A stretch of 64,000 nucleotides of DNA from Neptunomonas phycophila (GTDB taxonomy: Bacteria; Pseudomonadota; Gammaproteobacteria; Pseudomonadales; Balneatricaceae), in NCBI RefSeq assembly GCF_001922575.1, contig NZ_MRCI01000001.1, positions 2,914,001 to 2,978,000 of the forward strand, given 5' to 3'. Below the pieces are notes generated by a model that made no database searches, was not told the DNA's origin, and was given only the letters and a program-made list of their open reading frames with translations. Made by a program: the position numbers and the translations under genes. This document shows, in pieces, positions 18,424-26,703 of this stretch (position 1 is the stretch's first letter; every line of letters starts with the position of its first letter).

Positions 18424-19989
18424 TTGACATCCGTTTTAGAACAACAACTTGATCAACTGACCAGCCAAGGCACTGCACAGTATTTGAAAGGCATCCTTCA
18501 TGGTATCGAAAAAGAGGGGCTTAGGGTTGATCACCAAGGGTTTCTTAGTCAGTCCTCTCACCCTGCTTCATTGGGGGCCGCTCTGACTAATCCTTATATT
18601 ACTACCGACTATTCAGAAGCCCTGCTTGAATTTATTACACCGGTACTAGCTGAGCCAGATGCCGCTATTGAGTTTTTAGACGACCTGCATACCTACAGCT
18701 ACCAAGGCTTAGGGGATGAATTAATCTGGGCTGGCAGCATGCCGTGTACTATTCCTAAGGCCGAAGACATTCCCATCGCTGAGTTTGGGTCCTCGAACGT
18801 CGGCCAAATGAAGCACATTTACCGGGTAGGACTGGAGCATCGCTATGGCAAAATGATGCAAACGATCGCAGGCATCCACTATAACTTTTCGCTACCTGAT
18901 GACTTCTGGCAAGCCTATCAAGCTCAGGAAGGCAACACCGATAGTTTACAAGCCTTTCGATCAGCCTCTTACTTTAAGTTGATCCGTAACTTTCGACGTT
19001 ACTCATGGCTTTTACTGTATTTGTTTGGAGCCTCCCCTGCATTAAGCAGTAGCTTCCTTACAGGCAGAACTCACGAGCTGCAGCAGCACAAGGAGCAGAC
19101 TCTTTACTTACCGTACGCAACGTCGCTACGCATGAGTGATCTAGGCTACTCAAACAAAGCGCAATCGTCGCTTAACATCTGCTTCAACCACTTGCACACT
19201 TACACCCGCTCCTTGCACAGCGCCATACACACCCCCTATTCAGCTTATGAAAAAATTGGGGTCAAAGTGGATGGTAACTACCGCCAATTAAACAGCAATA
19301 TTCTACAAATCGAAAACGAGTATTACAGCGATATTCGCCCCAAACGCGTTACCCGCTCGGGCGAAAAGCCTCTGCATGCGCTCCAAGAGCGTGGCGTAGA
19401 ATATGTTGAAGTGCGAAACACTGACATCAACCCATTATTACCGTCAGGGATTGATAGTTCGCAGGCACATTTTTTAGATGCGTTCCTCATCACTTGTCTT
19501 TTGATGAGCGATAAAGAAATTAGCGTGCTCGAATGTGACATGCTCAGTACAAACCTGCAACGGGTGGTCACTCGTGGGCGCGAGCCAGGACTCAGCCTAG
19601 AGACCCCCGAAGGCGAAATCGACCTGAAAGCCGCCGGCATAGACGCGCTTGAACAGATCGCTCTTACTGCAACTATGCTGGATCAGATTCATCAAACTAG
19701 CGCATATAGCAGTGCTGTCGTGGCTCAAAAGGTAAAAATGGTCGACGCCTCTAAAACGCCATCAGCCATGGTACTTGCCGACCTATTCGCCAGTGATACC
19801 GAACACAGTGAATGGCTAGTACAAAAGAGTATCGAGCATAAAAATAACTTCTTACAGCGGAAAATATCACCCACTCGAGTAGCGGAGTTCGACGCATCTG
19901 TCGCAGACTCTTTACTTAAACAAGCCGATATAGAAGCAAATGATACACTGGAGTTCGATCAGTACTTAGCCCAGTATATGGAAAGCTAA
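18424..19989 (+). CDS. gshA: Glutamate-cysteine ligase
   Basis: ATP-dependent first step of glutathione synthesis. 521 residues with the start used here; E. coli GshA has 518. Conserved stretches include GIEKEGLRVDHQG near residue 29, TDYSEALLEFITP near 58, GIHYNFSLPDDFW and EVRNTDINPL. Start: a TTG preceded at 7 bases by GAAGGA is favoured over the GTG at 18373, which would add 17 unrelated residues and would leave the TATAAT at 18379 inside the coding region. A hairpin follows the gene. Single-gene unit between tex and the convergent fliL-like gene. Confidence 0.95.
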   Translation: MTSVLEQQLDQLTSQGTAQYLKGILHGIEKEGLRVDHQGFLSQSSHPASLGAALTNPYITTDYSEALLEFITPVLAEPDAAIEFLDDLHTYSYQGLGDELIWAGSMPCTIPKAEDIPIAEFGSSNVGQMKHIYRVGLEHRYGKMMQTIAGIHYNFSLPDDFWQAYQAQEGNTDSLQAFRSASYFKLIRNFRRYSWLLLYLFGASPALSSSFLTGRTHELQQHKEQTLYLPYATSLRMSDLGYSNKAQSSLNICFNHLHTYTRSLHSAIHTPYSAYEKIGVKVDGNYRQLNSNILQIENEYYSDIRPKRVTRSGEKPLHALQERGVEYVEVRNTDINPLLPSGIDSSQAHFLDAFLITCLLMSDKEISVLECDMLSTNLQRVVTRGREPGLSLETPEGEIDLKAAGIDALEQIALTATMLDQIHQTSAYSSAVVAQKVKMVDASKTPSAMVLADLFASDTEHSEWLVQKSIEHKNNFLQRKISPTRVAEFDASVADSLLKQADIEANDTLEFDQYLAQYMES

Positions 19990-19996
19990 ATACCAA

Positions 19997-20035
19997 AGGT
20001 CGCAAGTTTCTATCAACTACTGAAGCTTGCGACCT
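19997..20035. terminator. Hairpin between convergent gshA and fliL-like gene
   Basis: Perfect 10-base arms AGGTCGCAAG (19997-20006) and CTTGCGACCT (20026-20035), loop of 19 bases. It begins 8 bases after the gshA stop. T-rich sequence follows only loosely, so the terminator call is moderate. Confidence 0.6.
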
Positions 20036-20066
20036 AAATTCTGTATTAATTTTTTATAACAATAAC

Positions 20067-20474
20067 TTACTGAACCACAAAACTCGTGAAGAACAAGTCA
20101 GAAATCATCGCCTCGCCCTCTTCTTCTACAATTAAATCCTGAACTACTTTTAAGCTCTTTTTCGCCAATTCCGTTTGTGCCTGAATTGAATCAACACTTT
20201 CGGCTGTTTGACCGCTGTATAAGAACACAAGATCGTTTCGGATATTGGCCATGTGATGGTTAATCGCAAACTGTGTGGCCTCAGAGCCTACCGCAATCGA
20301 TACTTCACACTTCAAAAAACGCGTCACACCCGGCCCACCAAAGTTGACTGTAAACGGCTTAAGCTCGACATAGCCAACATAATCATCCGCTGGTGCAGCG
20401 TCATCATCAGCCGCATAGGCTACCGAAAAAAAGCACAAAAATATGACGGCTATCAAGCCACGCATGGGTAACAT
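20067..20474 (-). CDS. FliL-family protein outside a flagellar operon
   Basis: 135 residues. The N-terminus MRGLIAVIFLCFFSVAYA followed by AD looks like a signal sequence or membrane anchor; the rest matches the FliL domain: YVELKPFTVNFGG, then RFLKCEVSIAVGSE, HHMANIRNDLVFLYSGQTAE, and an acidic C-terminal EEEGEAMISDLFFTSFVVQ. In flagellar operons FliL stabilises the stator; no other flagellar gene is near here, so a stand-alone role is likely and unknown. Ribosome site GAGGA supports the ATG at 20474. Divergent from rsd over a 144-base gap containing a perfect inverted repeat. Confidence 0.85.
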   Translation of the reverse strand: MLPMRGLIAVIFLCFFSVAYAADDDAAPADDYVGYVELKPFTVNFGGPGVTRFLKCEVSIAVGSEATQFAINHHMANIRNDLVFLYSGQTAESVDSIQAQTELAKKSLKVVQDLIVEEEGEAMISDLFFTSFVVQ

Positions 20475-20494
20475 ACGAACATCCTCAAGAAATC

Positions 20495-20526
20495 AGCTAT
20501 ACTGGGTTAATAGCTTCAGTATAGCT
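20495..20526. repeat. Inverted repeat in the fliL-like / rsd divergent gap
   Basis: Perfect arms AGCTATACTG (20495-20504) and CAGTATAGCT (20517-20526), 12 bases apart. Each arm contains TATACT reading outward on its own strand pair, a good -10 match in both directions. It could be an operator over divergent promoters or a transcribed hairpin. Confidence 0.55.
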
Positions 20527-20618
20527 ATGGATGATCTAAGTGCCAGTCATTCACGTATTGCACTAAAAAGTAGCTTGGGATTACTATTGAAGCTCTGCAT
20601 TGGAACAGGAATCCGATT

Positions 20619-21104
20619 ATGTTAGAAAAATGCCAAAACGCTAAAGAACGCTGGGGTGGTGTCAGCAATATTATCGATAACTGGTTAGAAGCTCGCCAAA
20701 AGCTCATTAGCCAGTTTGTTGCCTTGCCTTCCACCGAAGTGAAAAACCTTGAAAGCAAGATCGGACAGTTCTGCACCGCTATGATGGACTATTTGTCTTC
20801 AGGTCACTTCGAAGTATATGAGCAATTATTACGCGAAGGCAGCGAATACGATGATGGTGGCTTAGAAAAAGCGCAAAAGCTTTTCCCTCTGATACAACCC
20901 ACCACGGACGCAGCGTTAGACTTTAATGACGCGTATTCATCCTTTTCTTCACCAACCGTTCAACAAATCCGAGAGTTTTCGTTTCAGCTATCAACTTTAG
21001 GTGAGAACATTGAAGAACGCTTTACGCTTGAAGATCAACTCATAGAAGTACTCCACACAGCACATCGCGACATAGTGATGTCTGCGGAGGAAGCACAAGT
21101 ATGA
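20619..21104 (+). CDS. rsd: Rsd/AlgQ-family anti-sigma-70 factor
   Basis: Binds the primary sigma factor RpoD and shifts polymerase towards alternative sigma factors in stationary phase; also called AlgQ in Pseudomonas. 161 residues, all-helical. Family landmarks: IIDNWLEARQKLISQFVAL near residue 17, QFCTAMMDYLSSGHFEVYEQ near 49 and LGENIEERFTLEDQLIEVLH near 128. Neighbouring FKBP isomerase, TIGR02444 and ABC-F genes reproduce the Pseudomonas algQ neighbourhood, which strengthens the call. Its stop overlaps the next gene by 4 bases (ATGA). Confidence 0.92.
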   Translation: MLEKCQNAKERWGGVSNIIDNWLEARQKLISQFVALPSTEVKNLESKIGQFCTAMMDYLSSGHFEVYEQLLREGSEYDDGGLEKAQKLFPLIQPTTDAALDFNDAYSSFSSPTVQQIREFSFQLSTLGENIEERFTLEDQLIEVLHTAHRDIVMSAEEAQV

Positions 21105-22087
21105 TGCCGGTTATCACAGGCAAGTTACTACCTTTGGCATTGATCTGTGGACTACTCAGCGCCTGTGATAACACATCATCTCCTTCTGACTCGCAACGCT
21201 TTACCACCTTGGGTGCATACTCTGGTGCAATTTCGCAGGATGGCTCCTTAGCGGTTGTAGGTGCTCAAGAGGAAGGAGGCAGCTTATGGAACATACAACG
21301 CAAAGCGCGGCTGTATGACTGGAATCACGCATCAGGAGAGCGATCTCTGATTGCTGCCACCAGCTTTTCCCCTGATGGCCTGTTTGCCGCAACAGCGACA
21401 CAGCAAGATTTAGTGCTCTGGCACACAGACACAGGCCAAGCCGAATGGTTTTGGAAAGCCCCCGGTGAAATTTTAGATATGGCTTTAGGTGAGCAAGGCC
21501 AATATGCGCTATTAGGGCTAAGCAACCAAGCGGCGGTCTACTTTGACATCATTAACGGAGGCATCAAACAAACGCTTCCTCATCAAGCGCGCGTCCGTAC
21601 CGTTGATCTTAGCGATGATGCTGAATTAGCCATAACCGGCGCGGATGATTACACAACTACTGTATGGAATCTCGCCACCGCAGAGCCGTTGCATACACTG
21701 ACGCTCGACAATGTTATTGATGTAGCCGCCCTGTCACCCGACGGACGTTTAGCCTTTAGTGCCAGCACCTTAGATAAGGCGATTATTTGGGATACAGCCT
21801 CCGGCAAGGTATTACACACACTAAGCAGTAGCGAAGGCTTAATTCCTAAACGCGTTAGTTATGTGGCTGCACGCTTTTCTAGCAATGGCAACCAACTGTT
21901 AACAGGTACCTCTTCTGGCTTAATCCAGCTTTGGAACAGCCAAACAGGTCAATTAACAAAAAGCTGGCGCGCTCAAAAACGAGAGGCTTACGGCCCCAAC
22001 AGCACTTCCATTTATGATGTCGCATTTGGCAGCAATGGCACCTACTATGCCATGGGTTCAAATGGTGTTTTAAATACCCTCCGCTAA
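21101..22087 (+). CDS. WD40-repeat (beta-propeller) lipoprotein coupled to rsd
   Basis: 328 residues. The signal sequence ends in the lipobox LLSAC with Cys22; Asp at +2 predicts retention in the inner membrane on its periplasmic face. The rest is WD40-like repeats: SFSPDGLFAATATQQDLVLW, LSDDAELAITGADDYTTTVW, LSPDGRLAFSASTLDKAIIW, FSSNGNQLLTGTSSGLIQLW and a degenerate last blade, so roughly six or seven blades. It shares 4 bases with rsd and is presumably translated from the same mRNA. Scaffold function is the family norm; partners are unknown. Confidence 0.88.
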   Translation: MMPVITGKLLPLALICGLLSACDNTSSPSDSQRFTTLGAYSGAISQDGSLAVVGAQEEGGSLWNIQRKARLYDWNHASGERSLIAATSFSPDGLFAATATQQDLVLWHTDTGQAEWFWKAPGEILDMALGEQGQYALLGLSNQAAVYFDIINGGIKQTLPHQARVRTVDLSDDAELAITGADDYTTTVWNLATAEPLHTLTLDNVIDVAALSPDGRLAFSASTLDKAIIWDTASGKVLHTLSSSEGLIPKRVSYVAARFSSNGNQLLTGTSSGLIQLWNSQTGQLTKSWRAQKREAYGPNSTSIYDVAFGSNGTYYAMGSNGVLNTLR

Positions 22088-22242
22088 AATTAATTTCCTG
22101 TCTATAATAGATTAGCGAAGCCATTATTCGTCTTTAACCGTGCGTCAGCGCACAAATCCATATAGTATTTTGTTGCTAATAACGGTCACTTATTCGTTTT
22201 AGTGTGTACTTTTACCCTAAAAAAACAAAAAAGGCTTAGAAA

Positions 22243-23340
22243 GTGAAGACAACGACAACTACAGGTATGACGTTATTTCCAAAAATACTCTTTAGTATTT
22301 TACTCGTCATTCTCGTACCGCTTGCCGGTTTACTCTACCAAAGCATATTCCAGTTTCAGGCAGAACTGGAACGAAAAGTTAATCAAGATCTAAAAAACAC
22401 CAGTGAAACTTTAGCCGCGAAAATTAACGGCTGGACAGATATGAGTGTTCGTTTACTTAAGCAAAATGCTGCCTTACCGGAGGTGCGTTCGTACAACGAA
22501 GCCCTACAGGCTCCTATCTTGGCAAGCATTTTAGATACCTATGAATGGACCTACTTAGTTTACGCAATAGGCCCAGACGGCTATAAAACGGCACGCAGTG
22601 ATAATGACCCGGTTCTCAACGCTGATGGAACACCCAAACACTTTCGAGGTGATCGTACCTACTTTCAGCAAATAAAAGCTGGCAATGCTATAGGCCAGCA
22701 GGTACTGCTTAGCCGCACGCTGGGTAAACCTGCATTTATCTTATGCCATACGGTCGGCATTCAGAGCAGCCCTGGGGCCCTTTGTATGGGCATGAAACTC
22801 ACCGACATGTCAGAAGCGGTCGCCAACATTAGCTTTGGCCAGAGCGGTTATGCCATGCTGCTGGACGACGATAATAAGGTTATTGCCCACGGCAAGCCTG
22901 AGCTACTATCAGAACAGTTACAGGATTTTTCTGATTACCCAATGGTAGCTAACGGCACACTAGAGCAACCCGTGGTATACAGCAACAATGGCGTAGAGAA
23001 AGTCGCCTACATGCAGCCTTTAAACCAAGGCTGGCGCTTAATTATCGAGCAAGACTATGACGACGCTTACGCGAGCGTAAAACGCACCAAATTAGAAGCG
23101 TATATTTTAATGATTGCGACCCTAATTATTAGCATACTGGCAGCCTACTTAATTGCTCGACTCATCACTCGCCCCATTGCGAAACTTACGGCTATTGCTG
23201 AAGATATTAGTAAAGGTAAGTTTCACGACAAGCTTGATGAATCAGCCCGCGGTGACGAAATTGGCACACTAGCCCGCTCCATAGAGCGCATGGGGGTTAG
23301 TATTAAGATTATGCTTAAACGATTAGCGAAGAAGAGCTAG
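22243..23340 (+). CDS. Cache-HAMP membrane sensor without output domain
   Basis: 365 residues. Helix 1 is about 10-32, then a periplasmic double-Cache region (about 40-275) containing YVIYAIGPDG-like and GDRTYFQQIKAGNAIGQQVL segments typical of methyl-accepting proteins, helix 2 about 278-302 (ILMIATLIISILAAYLIARL), then a HAMP domain ending ARGDEIGTLARSIERMGVSI. The protein stops about 15 residues later at a basic tail, with no chemotaxis-signalling, kinase or GGDEF domain. Only 80 bases separate its stop from the next gene, so no lost domain is hidden downstream. Start is a GTG with a weak ribosome site and could be off by a few residues. Confidence 0.85.
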   Translation: MKTTTTTGMTLFPKILFSILLVILVPLAGLLYQSIFQFQAELERKVNQDLKNTSETLAAKINGWTDMSVRLLKQNAALPEVRSYNEALQAPILASILDTYEWTYLVYAIGPDGYKTARSDNDPVLNADGTPKHFRGDRTYFQQIKAGNAIGQQVLLSRTLGKPAFILCHTVGIQSSPGALCMGMKLTDMSEAVANISFGQSGYAMLLDDDNKVIAHGKPELLSEQLQDFSDYPMVANGTLEQPVVYSNNGVEKVAYMQPLNQGWRLIIEQDYDDAYASVKRTKLEAYILMIATLIISILAAYLIARLITRPIAKLTAIAEDISKGKFHDKLDESARGDEIGTLARSIERMGVSIKIMLKRLAKKS

Positions 23341-23371
23341 TTAGTCGTACCCTAGCGTTATAGCAAGACAC

Positions 23372-23400
23372 AAAAAAACCACCGTAAAGGTGGTTTTTTT
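23372..23400. terminator. Bidirectional terminator between Cache-HAMP gene and FKBP gene
   Basis: Seven A then CCACC (23372-23383), loop GTAAA, GGTGG followed by seven T (23389-23400). T-runs on both strands suit two convergent genes. Confidence 0.9.
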
Positions 23401-23420
23401 TATATCGATCAGCCGTCAAA

Positions 23421-24119
23421 CTATTCGCTTGGATTTACTTCCAATAGCTCTACGTCAAATACCAGCGTTGAGTTAGGGCCTATTGCATTACCCATACCGC
23501 CTGGGCCATATGCCAAATCAGAAGGGATCGCTAACTTCGCTTTGCCGCCCTCTTTCATCATTTGAAGTGCTTCTGTCCATCCCGGAATAACACCATTCAA
23601 CGGGAACGAAACAGGCTCATTACGTGAATAAGAGCTATCAAACTCAGTGCCATCGATTAATGTGCCACGGTAATGTACTTTGACTGTATCTTCTGCCGAA
23701 GGCTGTTTACCCGTGCCTGCAACTACTTCTTCAAACTGAAGACCGCTATCCGTCGTCACCACACCGTCACGTTTTGCGTTTTCAGCCAAGAATGCTTCAC
23801 CAGCCTCTAGATTTTTTTGGGCTAGATCAGCGACTAACTTACGCTGTTCTTCCATTTTTTTTGCCTGGAAAGCCTGCATGGTTTCACCCACTTGTTGGGC
23901 ATCCAGTTCTGGCGTAGCACCTTCATAGATAGACTTTAGACCCGCTTGGAAAGCCTCTAAATCAAGCGTATCCATATCCTGTTTGAGCTTTTCACCCAAA
24001 ATCAGACCTAGGCTGTAGCTGACTTTCTGATCTTCAGAATCCAAATCTACGGCATGTGCCATTACAGGCATCAAAGCGATGGTACTTGCGACCGTCATGG
24101 CCAGCAGCGTTTTTTTCAT
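23421..24119 (-). CDS. FKBP-type peptidyl-prolyl isomerase, exported
   Basis: FkpA/Mip-type periplasmic foldase, 232 residues. Signal peptide MKKTLLAMTVASTIALMPV with cleavage after AHA; an N-terminal helical dimerisation domain (about 25-120) and a C-terminal FKBP domain (TVKVHYRGTLIDGTEFDSSY, GVIPGWTEALQMMKEGGKA, LAYGPGGMGNAIGPNSTLVF). Start at 24119 is supported by AAGGAT upstream; an in-frame ATG at 24140 would add seven residues before the signal peptide. Same neighbourhood as the FKBP gene near algQ in Pseudomonas. Confidence 0.94.
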   Translation of the reverse strand: MKKTLLAMTVASTIALMPVMAHAVDLDSEDQKVSYSLGLILGEKLKQDMDTLDLEAFQAGLKSIYEGATPELDAQQVGETMQAFQAKKMEEQRKLVADLAQKNLEAGEAFLAENAKRDGVVTTDSGLQFEEVVAGTGKQPSAEDTVKVHYRGTLIDGTEFDSSYSRNEPVSFPLNGVIPGWTEALQMMKEGGKAKLAIPSDLAYGPGGMGNAIGPNSTLVFDVELLEVNPSE

Positions 24120-24190
24120 TACGTTATCCTTAAGACTCAATACAAGTTTACAGCTTAGTGCATCATTACACAGGAAAGTTCACCAATAAG

Positions 24191-24673
24191 CTATTCTGTG
24201 ATCGTATCAAGAAATGCAACCTCTAACACCTTGATAGCATTAACTTTCGCTTCCCCCGTGTCTTTTAAGAGTGACATAAGATTAGCAGTCACCAACTCTT
24301 TCACTGTTTTAGCAGTCTGTTGCGGCCATGCTAAGGAGGCATCGTAGAGAAACGCCAACTCAACTCGTTCGGCCTCCAACTCTGCGCGCCGCATTGCGCC
24401 GTAAACACCTGCGGCAGCCAATTTTAGATCGTCACGCACGCGGTAACGTAACGCCCTTAACGGCGCTGTAATTTCCGATTGCCAGCGAATGGCGTGGGTT
24501 TGCGCCAGCACATCAAGATCTAACTCCTTTTTTTCTGAAGCTAACCATCCGGCAAACAACAAGCGATTGATCGATAATCCATGATCATTCTGCAAAGATA
24601 AGCAGAGGGCTTCCACTTCTGGCTGCGCATAAACGGCCAGCACAAAGTTCCAAAGAGGAGTATGTAATTGCAT
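24191..24673 (-). CDS. TIGR02444 family protein
   Basis: 160-residue, mostly helical cytoplasmic protein, recognised from LWNFVLAVYAQPEVEALCLSLQ and GLSINRLLFAGWLASEKKEL near the N-terminus, the signature of the TIGR02444 family. Function is unknown. It is usually found next to an ABC-F ATPase, as here, where it is divergent from that gene with only 23 bases between start codons; their promoters must overlap or lie inside the coding regions. Confidence 0.85.
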   Translation of the reverse strand: MQLHTPLWNFVLAVYAQPEVEALCLSLQNDHGLSINRLLFAGWLASEKKELDLDVLAQTHAIRWQSEITAPLRALRYRVRDDLKLAAAGVYGAMRRAELEAERVELAFLYDASLAWPQQTAKTVKELVTANLMSLLKDTGEAKVNAIKVLEVAFLDTITE

Positions 24674-24696
24674 AGCTGTGATAAACTTTCGCGCCT

Positions 24697-26619
24697 ATGA
24701 TTCAGATATCTCAACTCAGCTTACACCGTGGCGCTCAGGCATTGCTCGAGAAAGCCAATCTTACCATTTATCCCGGTTGGAAAGTGGGAATTATTGGCGC
24801 CAATGGCGTCGGTAAGTCTAGCCTATTCAAACTCTTACTGGGTCAACTTGAGGCCGACGCGGGTGATTTAGACGTACAAGCCAATCTTACCATTGCCCAC
24901 ATGGCACAAGAGGTAACGGCAACCAACCGTAAAGTATTAGATTATGTGCTGGATGGCGATGCCGCATTACGTCATATTCAGCAACAACTCGTTGACGCCG
25001 AAACACATAACCAACCCGAGAAAATTGGCGAGCTGCATGCCGAACTCGACTCTATCGAAGGCTATAGCGCTAATGCGCGTGCCGAACAATTATTAGCCGG
25101 GCTTGGGTTTAGCGCAAACGACTTCCAAAAACAGGTCAAAGAGCTATCTGGCGGCTGGAGAATCCGCTTAAATTTAGCGCAAGCCTTGATGTGCCGCTCG
25201 GATATCTTATTGCTTGATGAGCCGACAAACCACTTAGATTTAGATGCCACAATTTGGCTAGAGGATTGGCTACGCAACTACCCGGGCACATTGCTACTTA
25301 TATCGCATGACCGTGACTTCTTAGATCAGGTGGTCACGCATATTACCCATATGCACCAGCAAAAACTGGATATCTATAAAGGACAATACAGCGCCTTTGA
25401 GCGTGCTCGTGCCGAAAAGCTAGCTCAACAGCAAGTCCAGTTTGAGAAACAACAGCAGCGCATTGCCGAAATTGAGCAATTTGTTCGCCGCTTTAAAGCC
25501 AAAGCGTCTAAAGCCAAACAAGCGCAAAGCCGTGTTAAAGAACTAGAGCGCATGGAGCAAATATCCGCCGCCCATGTCGACAGCCCATTCACTTTCCGCT
25601 TCCCGAGCAGCGATAAGGTATCTAACCCTTTGCTGTCACTCAGGCATAGTGATTGCGGTTACGCTGAAAAAGCCATCCTAAAAGATGTATCAATCACGCT
25701 CACATCCGGCTCCCGTATCGGTCTTTTGGGCCCTAACGGCGCAGGCAAATCCACTCTGATTAAAAGTTTAGTGGGCGATTTATCCGTTTTAAATGGCGAG
25801 CGTCATACAGGTGAGCATTTACGGGTGGGTTATTTTGCTCAACATCAACTGGAAGCGTTGGATATGGAAGCGTCTGCGGCCTTGCACATACAACGTATAT
25901 CACCACAAGCGACCGACCAAGAAGTTCGCAACTACTTGGGCTCTTTTGGTTTTATCGGGGATGATGCGCTAGCGCCTGTAAAACGCTTTTCCGGAGGTGA
26001 AAAAGCACGCGTAGCATTGGCTTTAATTGCGTGGCAAAAACCAAACCTACTACTGCTAGACGAGCCGACAAACCATTTAGACTTGGAAGTACGCCACGCG
26101 TTGACGATGGCTATGCAAGAGTTTGAAGGCGCTGTCATTCTTGTCTCGCACGATCGCCACTTATTACGTAACACTGTCGATCAATTCTTACTGGTGGCAA
26201 ACGGTAACGTAAGCGACTTTAGTGGCGACTTAGATGACTATCAACGCTGGTTAACCGATCAACGCCGTATTGCCCAACAGGCGCAAAGCAAAACCGTTGA
26301 GCGTGAGAGCCAATCGATCTCAGCAGCTGACCGCAAAGCTCAAAAGCGTGAAGCCGCTGAGTTACGCAAAAAGCTTAGCCCAATAAAGAACAAAATAAGC
26401 GCACTCGAAAAAACCATGGAAACTCTTCAAGCGCAACTGGGAGAGATAGAAACTTTATTGGCCGACAATAGCCTCTACGAAGCCAGTAATAAGGACCTGT
26501 TACGAGACACGCTAGCTAAACAGACACAATTAACACAGCAACTGGACACAACGGAGAGCGAATGGATGGAGCTAGCGGAAACGCTAGAAACCATGGAGCA
26601 AAGCCTAGCTAGTGAATAG
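24697..26619 (+). CDS. ABC-F family ATPase (YheS type)
   Basis: Soluble ATPase of the ABC-F translation-factor family, 640 residues, no membrane domain. First ABC domain: Walker A GANGVGKS at 34-41, signature LSGGWRIR near 149, Walker B ILLLDEPTNHLDLD. A linker of about 80 residues rich in charged and Gln residues follows. Second ABC domain: GPNGAGKST near 347, FSGGEKARVAL, LLLLDEPTNHLDLE. The C-terminal 120 residues form a coiled coil (ELRKKLSPIKNKISALEKTM). Length and layout match E. coli YheS. Confidence 0.94.
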   Translation: MIQISQLSLHRGAQALLEKANLTIYPGWKVGIIGANGVGKSSLFKLLLGQLEADAGDLDVQANLTIAHMAQEVTATNRKVLDYVLDGDAALRHIQQQLVDAETHNQPEKIGELHAELDSIEGYSANARAEQLLAGLGFSANDFQKQVKELSGGWRIRLNLAQALMCRSDILLLDEPTNHLDLDATIWLEDWLRNYPGTLLLISHDRDFLDQVVTHITHMHQQKLDIYKGQYSAFERARAEKLAQQQVQFEKQQQRIAEIEQFVRRFKAKASKAKQAQSRVKELERMEQISAAHVDSPFTFRFPSSDKVSNPLLSLRHSDCGYAEKAILKDVSITLTSGSRIGLLGPNGAGKSTLIKSLVGDLSVLNGERHTGEHLRVGYFAQHQLEALDMEASAALHIQRISPQATDQEVRNYLGSFGFIGDDALAPVKRFSGGEKARVALALIAWQKPNLLLLDEPTNHLDLEVRHALTMAMQEFEGAVILVSHDRHLLRNTVDQFLLVANGNVSDFSGDLDDYQRWLTDQRRIAQQAQSKTVERESQSISAADRKAQKREAAELRKKLSPIKNKISALEKTMETLQAQLGEIETLLADNSLYEASNKDLLRDTLAKQTQLTQQLDTTESEWMELAETLETMEQSLASE

Positions 26620-26639
26620 CATAGGATATAAGCCCTACA

Positions 26640-26676
26640 AAAAAGTCCGGTACGAATAATCGATACCGGACTTTTT
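26640..26676. terminator. Bidirectional terminator between ABC-F and HDOD genes
   Basis: Arms AAAAAGTCCGGTA (26640-26652) and TACCGGACTTTTT (26664-26676) are perfect 13-base complements with an 11-base loop and T-runs on both strands. Confidence 0.92.
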
Positions 26677-26703
26677 GGATACGTCCAGAGACTATCCTAC
26701 ACA

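Noticed and set aside
22103-22108. TATAAT upstream of the Cache-HAMP gene as its promoter
   Set aside because: No -35 match at 16-18 bases and it lies 135 bases from the start codon; left out as a promoter call.
22243-23420. Frameshifted chemoreceptor or kinase instead of a short Cache-HAMP protein
   Set aside because: The 80 bases after the stop hold only a terminator, so no lost output domain is present to be joined by a frameshift.
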